Source: Bifidobacterium mizhiense (GTDB lineage: Bacteria; Actinomycetota; Actinomycetes; Actinomycetales; Bifidobacteriaceae). From it: a stretch of DNA of 64,000 bases. A program made the position numbers and the translations under genes. The notes beneath the pieces are model-generated. The model saw only the letters and a program-made list of their open reading frames with translations, was not told the origin of the DNA and did no database searches. Shown piece after piece: positions 29,335 through 44,278 of this stretch (within the stretch, counting starts at the first letter, position 1; each line of letters starts with the position of its first letter). The DNA lies in NCBI RefSeq assembly GCF_020884755.1, contig NZ_BPWE01000001.1, forward strand, positions 186,001-250,000. Direction: 5' to 3'.

Positions 29335-29370
29335 GGCCCGATCCTTCCTGCTGAAGGGTCGGGCCTTTTT
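29335..29370 (+). terminator. Intrinsic terminator after glnA
   Basis: GGCCCGA-CCTTC pairs with GAAGG-TCGGGCC around a CTGCT loop (29335-29365), followed by TTTTT at 29366-29370. Confidence 0.9.
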
Positions 29371-29491
29371 GCGTCGTCACAACCATCGGCATCCGCCCAT
29401 TGATGGCAACACGCCAGCCCCGGCATCCCGGCAGGCGGTCAGGCCAGAATGAGGAGAGGTACGAAAACCGATCCGATGGAGGTGGAAACCG

Positions 29492-30838
29492 ATGCGCTGG
29501 CTGCGTGAGTTCATGGAGTTGCCCGTATATCTGCGAGCCATGCTCATCGTGGATCTCATGTGCAACTTCGGCATCGGTCTGGTTATGCCCATCGAACTGC
29601 TCTTCGCCACCCATTCCCTGGGTGCCACCATGAGCGAGGCCGCCCTCCTGGTGACCATCAGCTCGGTAGGGTCGCTGATCTCCAACCCCATCATCGGCTG
29701 GGTCTCGGATCGTCGCTCCTCCTGGCTGGCCATGCACACGGCCATGATCTTCTCGGTCATCGGCCCCCTGATTTTCACCGTGGCCCACGACTACCGGGCA
29801 GCAGTGGCGGGAGCCTTCGTCTCGGGCCTGGGGATGGGCATGCAGACCTCCTGGGCCAGCATTCTGACGCAGATCTCCACCAGGGAGCAGCACCGGATCG
29901 TCTACGGCATCAACCAGGCTGAGCTCAACTTGGGCATCGGACTGGGAGCGGCTGTAGGCGGTCTGCTGGCCGCAGGTGGTCAGGACTTCCTCTATCGCAT
30001 TGGTTTTGGCGGCAGGGCCCTGGGATTCGCCCTGCTCAGCCTGTCCCTGCTGGTCATCGAACGACACTGGCAGCTGCGACGGTTGACGGCTGAGCTCAAG
30101 GCCAAGGCAGAACGGGAGGTCGTCCAGGAATCCGCAGAGGCAACCCATGCCCTAAAGGCCAGCCGGGCAGACAGCACAGAAAGCATGACCGCCAACGGCA
30201 CCTTCGGCGGGCGGACCAGCTCGCTGACCAGGGTGCTGGCCTCCATGGCGTTGCTGACCCTGGGCACCTTCTTCATGGACGTGTTCGGCTACTCCCAGTT
30301 CGACGCCGGCTTGGTCACCACCCTGATCTCAGATCCGCACATCCCCCGCTGGTCCCTGTCGGTAGTGGACGTGGTCAACACCTTCTCGGTGGTCATCATG
30401 AACATCGTGCTGCTGCCTCGGCTCAAGGACGCCAACCATGTACGCCTGCTGCGTACCGTGCCGGTCTTTTGGGCTGCAGCCTGGGTGATCATCGTCCTGG
30501 GTCTGCGCCTGGATTCCACTCCCGGCGCTCTGAGCGTGGCCTCCCTGGGCATCACCATCTTCGGACTGGGCGAGGTCATGATGGGCATCTCCCAGCCGGT
30601 GGTGGCCGCTGAGCTGGCCGGGCCATCATTCAGCGGACGTATGTTCGGCCTGCTCAACACGGCCGCCTCCCTGGGCTACATCGTGGGACCCATGTTCGCC
30701 TCCTACATCCTGGCCGGACATGAGGTCATTCCCTTCCTGGCTATGTGCGCCATCGGCTTGGTCGTGCTGGCAGTCCCCTGGTTCCTGGCCATCCCTTCGC
30801 GGCAGATCACCAGCCAGAAGAGCTCGGCCGCCGTCTAG
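29492..30838 (+). CDS. MFS transporter
   Basis: 448-residue polytopic membrane protein with about 12 helices and a long basic, hydrophilic central loop (roughly residues 195-250). The loop 2/3 motif appears as GWVSDRRSSWLAM, matching the GXXXDRXGRR pattern loosely. Sugar-efflux or multidrug MFS carriers have this shape; the substrate cannot be told. GGAGGTGG precedes the ATG. Convergent with the Mrp gene, from which it is separated by only 44 bases. Confidence 0.85.
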   Translation: MRWLREFMELPVYLRAMLIVDLMCNFGIGLVMPIELLFATHSLGATMSEAALLVTISSVGSLISNPIIGWVSDRRSSWLAMHTAMIFSVIGPLIFTVAHDYRAAVAGAFVSGLGMGMQTSWASILTQISTREQHRIVYGINQAELNLGIGLGAAVGGLLAAGGQDFLYRIGFGGRALGFALLSLSLLVIERHWQLRRLTAELKAKAEREVVQESAEATHALKASRADSTESMTANGTFGGRTSSLTRVLASMALLTLGTFFMDVFGYSQFDAGLVTTLISDPHIPRWSLSVVDVVNTFSVVIMNIVLLPRLKDANHVRLLRTVPVFWAAAWVIIVLGLRLDSTPGALSVASLGITIFGLGEVMMGISQPVVAAELAGPSFSGRMFGLLNTAASLGYIVGPMFASYILAGHEVIPFLAMCAIGLVVLAVPWFLAIPSRQITSQKSSAAV

Positions 30839-30882
30839 CCTCAGGCAGAGCACGGCACCGGACTAATAACCTTGTTTTAGAG

Positions 30883-32079
30883 TCAGTCCTCACCGGCGGC
30901 CCGACGAGCATCGCCAGGCTCCGAACCTTCCATCAGGGTCTTGGCCAGATCCACGAATCGCTCGGTCAGCGGCGAATCATCCAGGGAGCCATCTGACCTT
31001 AAGACAGCCGGACGGCCGGACTCCCCCGACTCGCGTAGGTCGGTCTGCAGGGGCAACTGCTCCAGCAGAGGCACCTGATACCCCAGATCCCGGGTCAGCT
31101 GGTCGGCTACACGCTGGCCGCCTCCCTGACCGAAGATGCGCAGCCGTTCCCCATTGTGTTCGTACCAGGACATATTTTCGATTACACCTTGGACCTTGGT
31201 GGGTAGCTGGAGGGCCACCAAACCTGAACGCACGGCCACCTGCGAGGCCGATGGCTGGGGGGTGGTGACCACGATCAGGCGACTGTTGGGCAGGGCCTGG
31301 GCCACGGACAGGGCCATGTCCCCGGTGCCTGGGGCCAGATCCAGCAGGAGCACATCAGGGTCGCCCCACCAGACATCAGAGAGGAACTGCTCCAGCGAGC
31401 GCTGCAGGCGGGGACCCCTCCAGAGGATGGCCCGGTCCGATCCGGCGAACATACCGATGGATATCAGCTTGACACCCCATGCGGTGACCGGCATCAGCAT
31501 GCCGTGCAGATTGGTGGGCCGACTGTGTACGCCAAAGAGCCCGGGCAGGGAGAATCCGTAGATGTCCGCATCAATGGCGGCCGTGTCATAGCCCAGGGCA
31601 GCCAGCGTGGCCGCCAGGTTGACCGTCACCGAGGACTTGCCCACGCCTCCCTTGCCCGAGGCGATGGCGAAGATGCGGGTACCCACGCCAGGCTTGGAGA
31701 AGGGGTTGCTGCGTCGGGCGGCCTTGAGATCGGCCACCAGGTTGTCCAGTTTCTCCCGGCTCATGGAGGAGACATCGATATGGGGGCGCAACCGGGCTCG
31801 CGGATAGGAAGTCACGGTCCCATTGATCTGGTTGGTGATGGTGGTCGATAGCGGGCAACCCTTGATGGTCAGCTCCACCCGCACAGTCACCTCATAGTCG
31901 GCCTGGGCATCCCTGGCTGGCTCGACAATGATGTCGGTGATCATGCCCAGATCGGTGATGGACCGTCCCAGCTCTGGATCGATGACCCGGCTGAGCCGCT
32001 CATAGACCTCCCCCTTGATTCTTCGAGGCAGCTCCTCCAGATTCCGGGTCCCTTCCTTGCGATGCTCTACTTGTTCCAT
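30883..32079 (-). CDS. mrp: Mrp/ApbC-type P-loop ATPase (iron-sulfur carrier family)
   Basis: Residues 1-100 form an MIP18/DUF59-type domain (SRVIDPELGRSITDLGMI) that assists Fe-S assembly in relatives. The rest is a MinD/ParA-type ATPase with the deviant Walker A GKGGVGKSS and LLLDLAPGTGDM. The usual CPxC cluster motif after ENMS is absent; the region reads ENMSWYEHNGERLRIFG. This lowers certainty that it binds a cluster in the standard way. The ATG at 32079 lacks a ribosome site; TATGGT sits six bases upstream. Confidence 0.9.
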   Translation of the reverse strand: MEQVEHRKEGTRNLEELPRRIKGEVYERLSRVIDPELGRSITDLGMITDIIVEPARDAQADYEVTVRVELTIKGCPLSTTITNQINGTVTSYPRARLRPHIDVSSMSREKLDNLVADLKAARRSNPFSKPGVGTRIFAIASGKGGVGKSSVTVNLAATLAALGYDTAAIDADIYGFSLPGLFGVHSRPTNLHGMLMPVTAWGVKLISIGMFAGSDRAILWRGPRLQRSLEQFLSDVWWGDPDVLLLDLAPGTGDMALSVAQALPNSRLIVVTTPQPSASQVAVRSGLVALQLPTKVQGVIENMSWYEHNGERLRIFGQGGGQRVADQLTRDLGYQVPLLEQLPLQTDLRESGESGRPAVLRSDGSLDDSPLTERFVDLAKTLMEGSEPGDARRAAGED

Positions 32080-32085
32080 GCCGTC

Positions 32086-32091
32086 ACCATA
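32086..32091 (-). promoter_or_regulatory. Candidate leaderless -10 element for mrp
   Basis: TATGGT on the minus strand, then six bases (GACGGC), then the ATG at 32079. No Shine-Dalgarno sequence is seen. Confidence 0.4.
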
Positions 32092-32148
32092 TCGCGACCA
32101 GCCATCGGCTGCTAGGGCGCGGCTGGTCGGATATTGCGAATGTCACAA

Positions 32149-38164
<6,016 letters not shown>

Positions 38165-38172
38165 GTCGCCGT

Positions 38173-38179
38173 TAGAATA
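38173..38179. promoter_or_regulatory. Overlapping divergent -10 elements
   Basis: The seven bases TAGAATA contain TAGAAT on the plus strand and TATTCT on the minus strand. On the plus strand six bases separate it from the GTG at 38185. On the minus strand nine bases separate it from the ATG at 38164. Neither gene has a ribosome site. The two promoters cannot be occupied together. Confidence 0.5.
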
Positions 38180-38184
38180 AAACC

Positions 38185-40443
38185 GTGATGACTCTGCCAG
38201 CCCTGCGACGACCCACCCCGGCCAGGGGCACGACCATTCGCCTGCTGGTAGCACTTGTTGTGGTGCTCATCCTCGAACTGGGAGTATTCAATCTGGCCCA
38301 TTGGCAGTCGCTGATGGGCTCCACATCAAACTCTCCGGCACAGACTACGGCCGATGCCCACTCCCCACTAAGTCGGCTGGGACCAGGGCTGTCCCCTCTG
38401 CCGGGCGGGGGACTGAAAGTCACCGATCCGGCTGGCGCCTGGGTGGATGTCCCTGTCGTCGATGGACAGGCATCCTTTGTTCAGGCCCATATGGCAGAGG
38501 ATGTCGAGGGTTCATTCCTGTCGCAGATCCATGTACGTCTGGACCAGCGCCCGGCCGGCGGCAAGGGATGGATCCAGGGCACCCGAGGGCTGATCTGCCC
38601 CGGTCAGGCCCGTAGCCACTACCTGCGCATCCGCGGAAAACCCAGTGGCGCCCGGATACAGGCCATGCGCCTGTGGATACAGGAGCCCATCGGTTCCCGG
38701 CTGGAACTGACAGGAGTGACCCCAGCCAAGGTGGTCCCCCTGGATTTCAACTTGGCGCGGATACTGATGCTGACCTGTCTGGCGGCACTGATCCTGGGCT
38801 ACCTGCCCGGCTCGATCCTCTGGCGGACCCGGCTGGATACGCGCTCAGTGAGCCAACGTCTGGTTCTGGCCCTGATTCTGGCCCCACTGGCAGCCTGGTC
38901 CTGCTGGAACATCCAGCATGATCTGTCCACCTTCACCCCCATGGCCTACCACCAGCCGCATGCCTACGTCTACGACTTCAACCAGTACGATCACGTGGCC
39001 CAGGCCCTTCTTCATGGACGACCCTGGCTGGATCTGGGCCAGGCGCCGGGTCTGGCCAAAGCAGCCAACCCCTTTGACATACCCACCCGCAACGCACTGC
39101 TGGCCCAGGACCAACAACCCATATATTGGGATTACGTCTACCGGGGCGGCCACTGGTACTCCTACTTCGGTGTCCTGCCGGTGCTGCTGCTCTTCCTGCC
39201 CTATCGAGTGATAACCAGCCTGGTGCATCCAGGCGGCTATGCCCTGCCCACCAGTTCGGCTGCAGCCCTACTGGTTGCGGCGGCCACTGTCATGACGACT
39301 CTGGCCACCATCCGCCTGCTGGCCCGCTGGTTCCCTCGGGTCAACTTGGCCGTGGTCGGCATGGCCCTTATGACCATGCTAGGAGGATCCGGCATGGTCT
39401 ACCTCTGGTGCCGCCGGAACTTCTATACGATTCCCTTCGATGCCTCCTTGCTGGCCGTTATGACCGGACTCTGGCTCTGGATGGGGGCCAGACGGGTCCA
39501 GCGACAGACTGCAGACGCTGCTGAACATCCGAGTCATCGGTCAACACGTATGTGGACCATAGAAGACGGGGACCACTCCTGGCATCTGTCCCGAACCCGG
39601 CTCTTTTGGGGATCGCTGTCAGTGGCTGCCACCCTGGGTTGCCGACCCACCTTCCTGGCCGCCGGTCTGTTGGCACTACCCCTATTTGCCCGGGAAATAA
39701 AGGCAGTGTTCAGTACTCTGTTCACGCGTGGAAGCCATCCTGAGGGCCTGTCCCGGGGGCGGGCGCTATCCCTGCTGGTCTGCGGCCTCTTGCCAGTCCT
39801 CCTGGTGGCCGCCCCCCTGCTCTGGTACAACCGATGGCGCTTCGGATCCCTGTTGGACTTCGGCAACCGGTATCAGATGACCGTCCTGGATCTGACCAAC
39901 TATCATCCCGGCACCCAAGGCTTGCTTCAGATCTTTGGCTACTACCTGTTGCAGCCGTTGACCAGTCTGCCGATCTTCCCCTACCTGCAATTCTCCCCCG
40001 CTCCCATGCGGGTCTGGCACTTCACCGAACCTGGCCTGGGAGGGCTCCTGGTCACCGCCCCGTTACTATTGCTGGCCATCGCCCTTATCGCCCTGCCCCG
40101 AGTGCGAAAAGATCTGCAGCGCCGGGAATGGATGCCCACCTTGATCCTGGCCCTGGCCCTGGCGGCCTTGGTCATGGCCGCGGACTCCTATATTGGCGGA
40201 TTTTCAGTGCGCTATACCATTGATTTCGCCTGGCTGATCTGCCTGGCCGCCGTGGTGGTCATGGCCGCTGCATCCTCAATATACGAAGATGGCCGCTCCA
40301 CAGAGGGAGCGGCCATCATGAGCCTGCTGACACTGGCCTGTCTGGCTGGCCTGGTCCTGACCTTGGCCAACGCCATGGTCCTGCTGGAGCACTTCGACTC
40401 CAGTCAGGCCATGAATGTGGCCGTCTGGTTCCTAGGACCCTGA
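38185..40443 (+). CDS. Polytopic membrane protein, GT-C glycosyltransferase-like
   Basis: 752 residues. One N-terminal helix (LLVALVVVLILELGVFNLAHW) is followed by an extracytoplasmic beta-rich domain (about 50-180), then roughly ten helices. Between helices lies a loop with paired acidic and aromatic residues (YVYDFNQYDHVAQALLHGRPWLD) and the stretch YRGGHWYSYFG, as seen in GT-C type mannosyl- or arabinosyltransferase-like proteins. The catalytic identity is not proven. GTG at 38185 is used; an ATG one codon later is possible. Probably leaderless. Confidence 0.75.
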   Translation: MMTLPALRRPTPARGTTIRLLVALVVVLILELGVFNLAHWQSLMGSTSNSPAQTTADAHSPLSRLGPGLSPLPGGGLKVTDPAGAWVDVPVVDGQASFVQAHMAEDVEGSFLSQIHVRLDQRPAGGKGWIQGTRGLICPGQARSHYLRIRGKPSGARIQAMRLWIQEPIGSRLELTGVTPAKVVPLDFNLARILMLTCLAALILGYLPGSILWRTRLDTRSVSQRLVLALILAPLAAWSCWNIQHDLSTFTPMAYHQPHAYVYDFNQYDHVAQALLHGRPWLDLGQAPGLAKAANPFDIPTRNALLAQDQQPIYWDYVYRGGHWYSYFGVLPVLLLFLPYRVITSLVHPGGYALPTSSAAALLVAAATVMTTLATIRLLARWFPRVNLAVVGMALMTMLGGSGMVYLWCRRNFYTIPFDASLLAVMTGLWLWMGARRVQRQTADAAEHPSHRSTRMWTIEDGDHSWHLSRTRLFWGSLSVAATLGCRPTFLAAGLLALPLFAREIKAVFSTLFTRGSHPEGLSRGRALSLLVCGLLPVLLVAAPLLWYNRWRFGSLLDFGNRYQMTVLDLTNYHPGTQGLLQIFGYYLLQPLTSLPIFPYLQFSPAPMRVWHFTEPGLGGLLVTAPLLLLAIALIALPRVRKDLQRREWMPTLILALALAALVMAADSYIGGFSVRYTIDFAWLICLAAVVVMAAASSIYEDGRSTEGAAIMSLLTLACLAGLVLTLANAMVLLEHFDSSQAMNVAVWFLGP

Positions 40444-40461
40444 GCCCAACCTACTACAGTA

Positions 40462-42699
40462 TCAGGAGTCCAGGCCCTGCTGTTTGAGGGCCTCGTGATA
40501 CCGGTCGACCATGTCGGCCACGATGCCATTGCCATCGCCACCCGACAGGGTGATGACCGAGGCCAGAGGCATGGTGTCGAAAAGCTGGGCCGTATTGGGA
40601 TCGTCAGGCAGCGGTATACCATCCTGCTCGATACGATCGCGCAGGATGGGCCCGCCAATCGAATTCTCGCGCCACTCAGCCATGGTCGATTCGGCATTCA
40701 AGGGAATGAACCTACCGTCGCCGTCCACCTGCAGATCCTGCTCCGCAACCAGATCACGGCTGGAAGTGCCTACCTGGATGCGGTAGGTGCCCTCCTCCAC
40801 ATGCCAGGTATCCATGGCCGTGGACCAGTAGGCAAAGTCACGCTCGGTCAGGTCCATGCCCACCCGGCGGGACTGCCCGGCCTTCAGGAAGACCTTGGTG
40901 AAGGCCTTGAGCTCATGGCTGGGCCGGTTCACCCGGCTGGCGCAGGGGGCCACATAGACCTGCACGGTCTGAGCGCCATCCACCTGCGAGGTGTTGGTCA
41001 CCGTCACCTCCACCCGAGCCGAGTTGGCTCCGGTCTTGGTCACTGCAACCTGATCCAGATCGAAGTCTGCGTAGGACAGCCCGAAGCCGAAGGGGAAGGC
41101 CACCGGACGCTGGAAGGTGTCGTAATAGCGGTAGCCCACGTAGACGCCCTCGCCATAACGGGAGTGTCCCTCCTCGCCAGGGAAGGAGGTGATGGTGGGG
41201 TTGTCCTCCAACCGGACCGGAATGGTTTCAGGCAGATGGCCTGAGGGATTGGCGGCACCGGTGAGCACATCCACCACGGCACGTCCGCCCTCCTGGCCCA
41301 GCAGCCAGGTCTCCAGCAGACCCTTGGTCTTATCCATCCAGTCGGCAACAGCCACCACGGCACCATTGGAGAGGACGACGACCACACGATCGTTGACCTC
41401 GGAGACAGCCTTGAGCAGAGCCACCTGCTTGTCGGGAAGATCCATGCTGGTGCGGTCAAAGCCCTCGGACTCGGCATCTTCAGGCAACCCCAGGAAGAGC
41501 ACCACAGTGTCGGCTCCGCGCGCAACCTCAAGCGCCTGCTGGGTCAGAGCCGGATCCTGCTCCTTGTCGTCAAACGTGAACCCGGGCGCGAAGTCCACAT
41601 TCATTCCGGCCTCTTTGAAGCCATCCAGCGCTGAAGAGACCTCGGTGGGTGTGATGTGCGAGGAGCCTCCGCCCTGGTAGCGCGGAGTCCGGGCGAATTC
41701 GCCGATAACGGCGACCTTCTTCTGGTGGTCAAGAGGAAGAATCCGATCCTCGTTGCGCAAGAGGACGATGGACTCCTGAGCCGCTCGACGAGCCATGTCG
41801 TTGTGCGCCTGAACATCGTAGCGATACCCCTGCTGCGACATGGCTGGACGAGCCTTGTCGATCAGGTCCAGGATCCCCTGGGCCATCCTATCCAATTGCT
41901 CCTTGTCCAACTTGCCAGCCTGCACGGCCTGAACCACCTGGTCGTCAGTGTGGGAGGGCGGCATCTCCAGATTGAGCCCGGCCTGCAGGGCATTGACCCT
42001 GTTGTGGACGGCCCCCCAGTCGGACATGACCATGCCCTGGTAGCCCCACTCGCCGCGCAGCACGTCCGTCAACAGCCAGCGGTTCTCCGAGCTGAAGACC
42101 CCGTTGAGCTTGTTGTAAGCGCACATGATGGTCCAGGGCTTGGCATTCCTGACCACGTATTCAAAGGCCGGTAGATAGATCTCGCGCAAGGTGCGCTCGT
42201 CCACGTCAGAGCTGACCCTGAGCCTGTCGGTCTCCTGGTTGTTGGCTGCAAAGTGTTTCAGAGAGGTGCCCACGCCCCTGGACTGGACCCCTTCGACCAG
42301 ACCAGCGGCTTCATGCCCAGCCAGGACCGGATCCTCCGAGTAAAACTCGAAGTTGCGGCCGCCCAGCGGGCTGCGCTTGATGTTGATGCCGGGGCCCAGA
42401 ATCACGGCCACCCTCTCCTGGATGCACTCCTCGCCCATGGCCTGGCCCACCTGGTAGGTCAGATCAGGATTCCATGAGGAGGCCAACCCAGCGGTCGGAG
42501 GGAAGCAGGTGGCCGGAACCGATCCGTAGACGTCGGAGCCAGTGGCCTTGCGCAGGCCGTAGGGGCCATCGGTGATCATATAGCCTTCATAGCCCTTGTC
42601 GGGAAGTCCCTGCAGATGCCAGGAGTCGGATCCCGAGGTCAGCGAGGCCTCCTCTTGCAGATCCAAATCCTTGGCTTTGGTATGCGATTTTTCCGTCAT
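40462..42699 (-). CDS. Glycoside hydrolase family 3 beta-glucosidase
   Basis: 745 residues, cytoplasmic (no signal peptide). The N-terminal (beta/alpha)8 part contains the KHFAANNQET block and the nucleophile Asp at about residue 227 in MVMSDWGAV. The alpha/beta sandwich domain with the KKVAVIGEFAR region follows, and then the fibronectin-III-like C-terminal domain (VEVTVTNTSQVDGAQTVQVYV). GH3 enzymes release glucose, xylose or other terminal sugars; the beta-glucosidase call rests on the family and the neighbouring glucokinase. AAAGGAAAA precedes the ATG. Second gene after the sugar carrier. Confidence 0.93.
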   Translation of the reverse strand: MTEKSHTKAKDLDLQEEASLTSGSDSWHLQGLPDKGYEGYMITDGPYGLRKATGSDVYGSVPATCFPPTAGLASSWNPDLTYQVGQAMGEECIQERVAVILGPGINIKRSPLGGRNFEFYSEDPVLAGHEAAGLVEGVQSRGVGTSLKHFAANNQETDRLRVSSDVDERTLREIYLPAFEYVVRNAKPWTIMCAYNKLNGVFSSENRWLLTDVLRGEWGYQGMVMSDWGAVHNRVNALQAGLNLEMPPSHTDDQVVQAVQAGKLDKEQLDRMAQGILDLIDKARPAMSQQGYRYDVQAHNDMARRAAQESIVLLRNEDRILPLDHQKKVAVIGEFARTPRYQGGGSSHITPTEVSSALDGFKEAGMNVDFAPGFTFDDKEQDPALTQQALEVARGADTVVLFLGLPEDAESEGFDRTSMDLPDKQVALLKAVSEVNDRVVVVLSNGAVVAVADWMDKTKGLLETWLLGQEGGRAVVDVLTGAANPSGHLPETIPVRLEDNPTITSFPGEEGHSRYGEGVYVGYRYYDTFQRPVAFPFGFGLSYADFDLDQVAVTKTGANSARVEVTVTNTSQVDGAQTVQVYVAPCASRVNRPSHELKAFTKVFLKAGQSRRVGMDLTERDFAYWSTAMDTWHVEEGTYRIQVGTSSRDLVAEQDLQVDGDGRFIPLNAESTMAEWRENSIGGPILRDRIEQDGIPLPDDPNTAQLFDTMPLASVITLSGGDGNGIVADMVDRYHEALKQQGLDS

Positions 42700-42770
42700 G
42701 TCTATTTTCCTTTCGGATTCGATTGGCCGGGCCGCTGCTCAGCACAGGTCCGGGTTACAGGTTTTCAGAC

Positions 42771-44147
42771 TCACTTGACCTTGCGGATCATCATGATGAA
42801 GAAGGTCCCCGCCAGCAGGCAGACGATGGCAACGGGGAAGATCATCCTGTAGCCGCCAAAGATACCGATGACCAGGGTGGTGCACCCGGGGGCGATCACC
42901 TGGCCTATGGTATTGGCTAGGTTGAGGATGCCCAGGTCCTTGCCGGCCTCCTTGGCATTCGGCAGCACATCCACATTCAGCGCCTGGTCCACTGACATAT
43001 AGCAACCGTTGCCGATTCCAGCCAAGGCGGCATAAATGTACATGCCCGTTGCGGTCGGCATCAGGAAGGGGAAAACCATCCCGAGAGCAATGATCAGACA
43101 GCTGATGGCCACAATCACTTTCCGCTTCTGCAGGAAGTCCGAGAGAGGGCCTGAGACCACAGCGGCCAGAATGGTGGTGATTACCGAGAGCAGAGCCATG
43201 ATCTTGAGTGTGGATGCAGCCTGGTCATCACTCAAACGGCAGTACTTCTGCAGAATGTAGAGTTGGTAGCCCTGGATCATGTAACATCCGACGATGAAAG
43301 TGAACCTGCCCAGAAGCGCCATGTAGAAGTCCCGGCTGTTCTTGGTGGGCGGTATGAAGGACCGGCCGACGTCAGCCCAAGTCCGTTCCACGACTGTGTT
43401 TGCAGCTGACTTCTCGCGCGGCCAGATCAGCACGGTGAGGATTCCGGAGAAGAGGAAGATGATCATGCCGACTATCAGGCCCGTGCGGATGTTGGCTATG
43501 AACGAGCTGCCGATGATGTTTCCCAGTTGCTGGCCGACCACCTGGCTGGCACCATACAGAGCCGAATAAGTTCCCCTGGTCGATTCGGGAATCCTGTCTG
43601 AGAGAACCGCCACAGCCGGGGCTATCAGGCAGTTGATGCCCACCTGGACGATGCACCAGCCAAAGATGATCATGAAAAGGGTATGCGACTGGATGATCAT
43701 CAGAAAACCGAGGGCACCGATAATACCGCCCAGCACGATCCAGGGGGTGCGCTTGCCGACGCGGAACCTGGACATATCCGAGAGAGCGCCGAAAACAACG
43801 TTGGCCACCAAGGCGAATACGCAGCCAATCGAATTCATCGTCCCTAGGGCCGCTTCGGCGCTGACCCCGTGCAGGGTATTGAAGATCTGAGGCAGAAGAA
43901 CGCCTGAACCCATGGAAAAGGGCGCGGCCCAGAGCAGGGATACCAGGGCGAACCCAATGGCGAAACGGACCTTCTCCTTGCTGTTGAGCTTTCTGCCAGT
44001 ATCCGGAGCCAGGCTCGTATCCACGTCTTGGTCTGCGACGGCACCTCCGGTCTCATCTACAGAGGCCATGGCTTTGATGTCCTCTCCGACTCGAGCACCA
44101 ACCCCCTCTGCCGGGTCTTCCCTTCGATCCTTGTTTCCGTTCCCCAT
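42771..44147 (-). CDS. GPH/MFS-family sugar transporter
   Basis: 458 residues, 12 predicted helices. A 60-residue charged N-terminus leads into RFAIGFALVSLLWAAPFSMG. The loop motif DMSRFRVGKRTPWIVLGG is a classic glycoside-pentoside-hexuronide/MFS sugar carrier signature. The ATG at 44147 has AAGGAG nine bases upstream. It is transcribed just before the GH3 gene, so import of a glucoside for that enzyme is the natural reading. Two palindromes in its leader suggest a repressor. Confidence 0.92.
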   Translation of the reverse strand: MGNGNKDRREDPAEGVGARVGEDIKAMASVDETGGAVADQDVDTSLAPDTGRKLNSKEKVRFAIGFALVSLLWAAPFSMGSGVLLPQIFNTLHGVSAEAALGTMNSIGCVFALVANVVFGALSDMSRFRVGKRTPWIVLGGIIGALGFLMIIQSHTLFMIIFGWCIVQVGINCLIAPAVAVLSDRIPESTRGTYSALYGASQVVGQQLGNIIGSSFIANIRTGLIVGMIIFLFSGILTVLIWPREKSAANTVVERTWADVGRSFIPPTKNSRDFYMALLGRFTFIVGCYMIQGYQLYILQKYCRLSDDQAASTLKIMALLSVITTILAAVVSGPLSDFLQKRKVIVAISCLIIALGMVFPFLMPTATGMYIYAALAGIGNGCYMSVDQALNVDVLPNAKEAGKDLGILNLANTIGQVIAPGCTTLVIGIFGGYRMIFPVAIVCLLAGTFFIMMIRKVK

Positions 44148-44165
44148 CGTTACTGCTCCTTCGTG

Positions 44166-44177
44166 TGCAACATTGCA
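44166..44177. promoter_or_regulatory. Palindrome TGCAA-CA-TTGCA, possible LacI-type operator
   Basis: A 12-base inverted repeat 19 bases upstream of the sugar-carrier start codon. LacI-family operators often have TTGCAA-type half sites with a central CG; here the centre is CA. No regulator gene is adjacent. Confidence 0.4.
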
Positions 44178-44183
44178 ATCAGT

Positions 44184-44199
44184 GGCTCATCATTGAGCC
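44184..44199. promoter_or_regulatory. Second inverted repeat GGCTCA-TCAT-TGAGCC upstream of the sugar carrier
   Basis: Perfect six-base arms with a four-base centre, seven bases from the first palindrome. It could be a second operator or an mRNA leader hairpin. Confidence 0.35.
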
Positions 44200-44278
44200 C
44201 CACCAATCTCCCCCTTCCATGACGGGTGATTATTCCGCACTTATTATCGGAGCAAACCAGGCAAGAGGAGGGTTTTCA

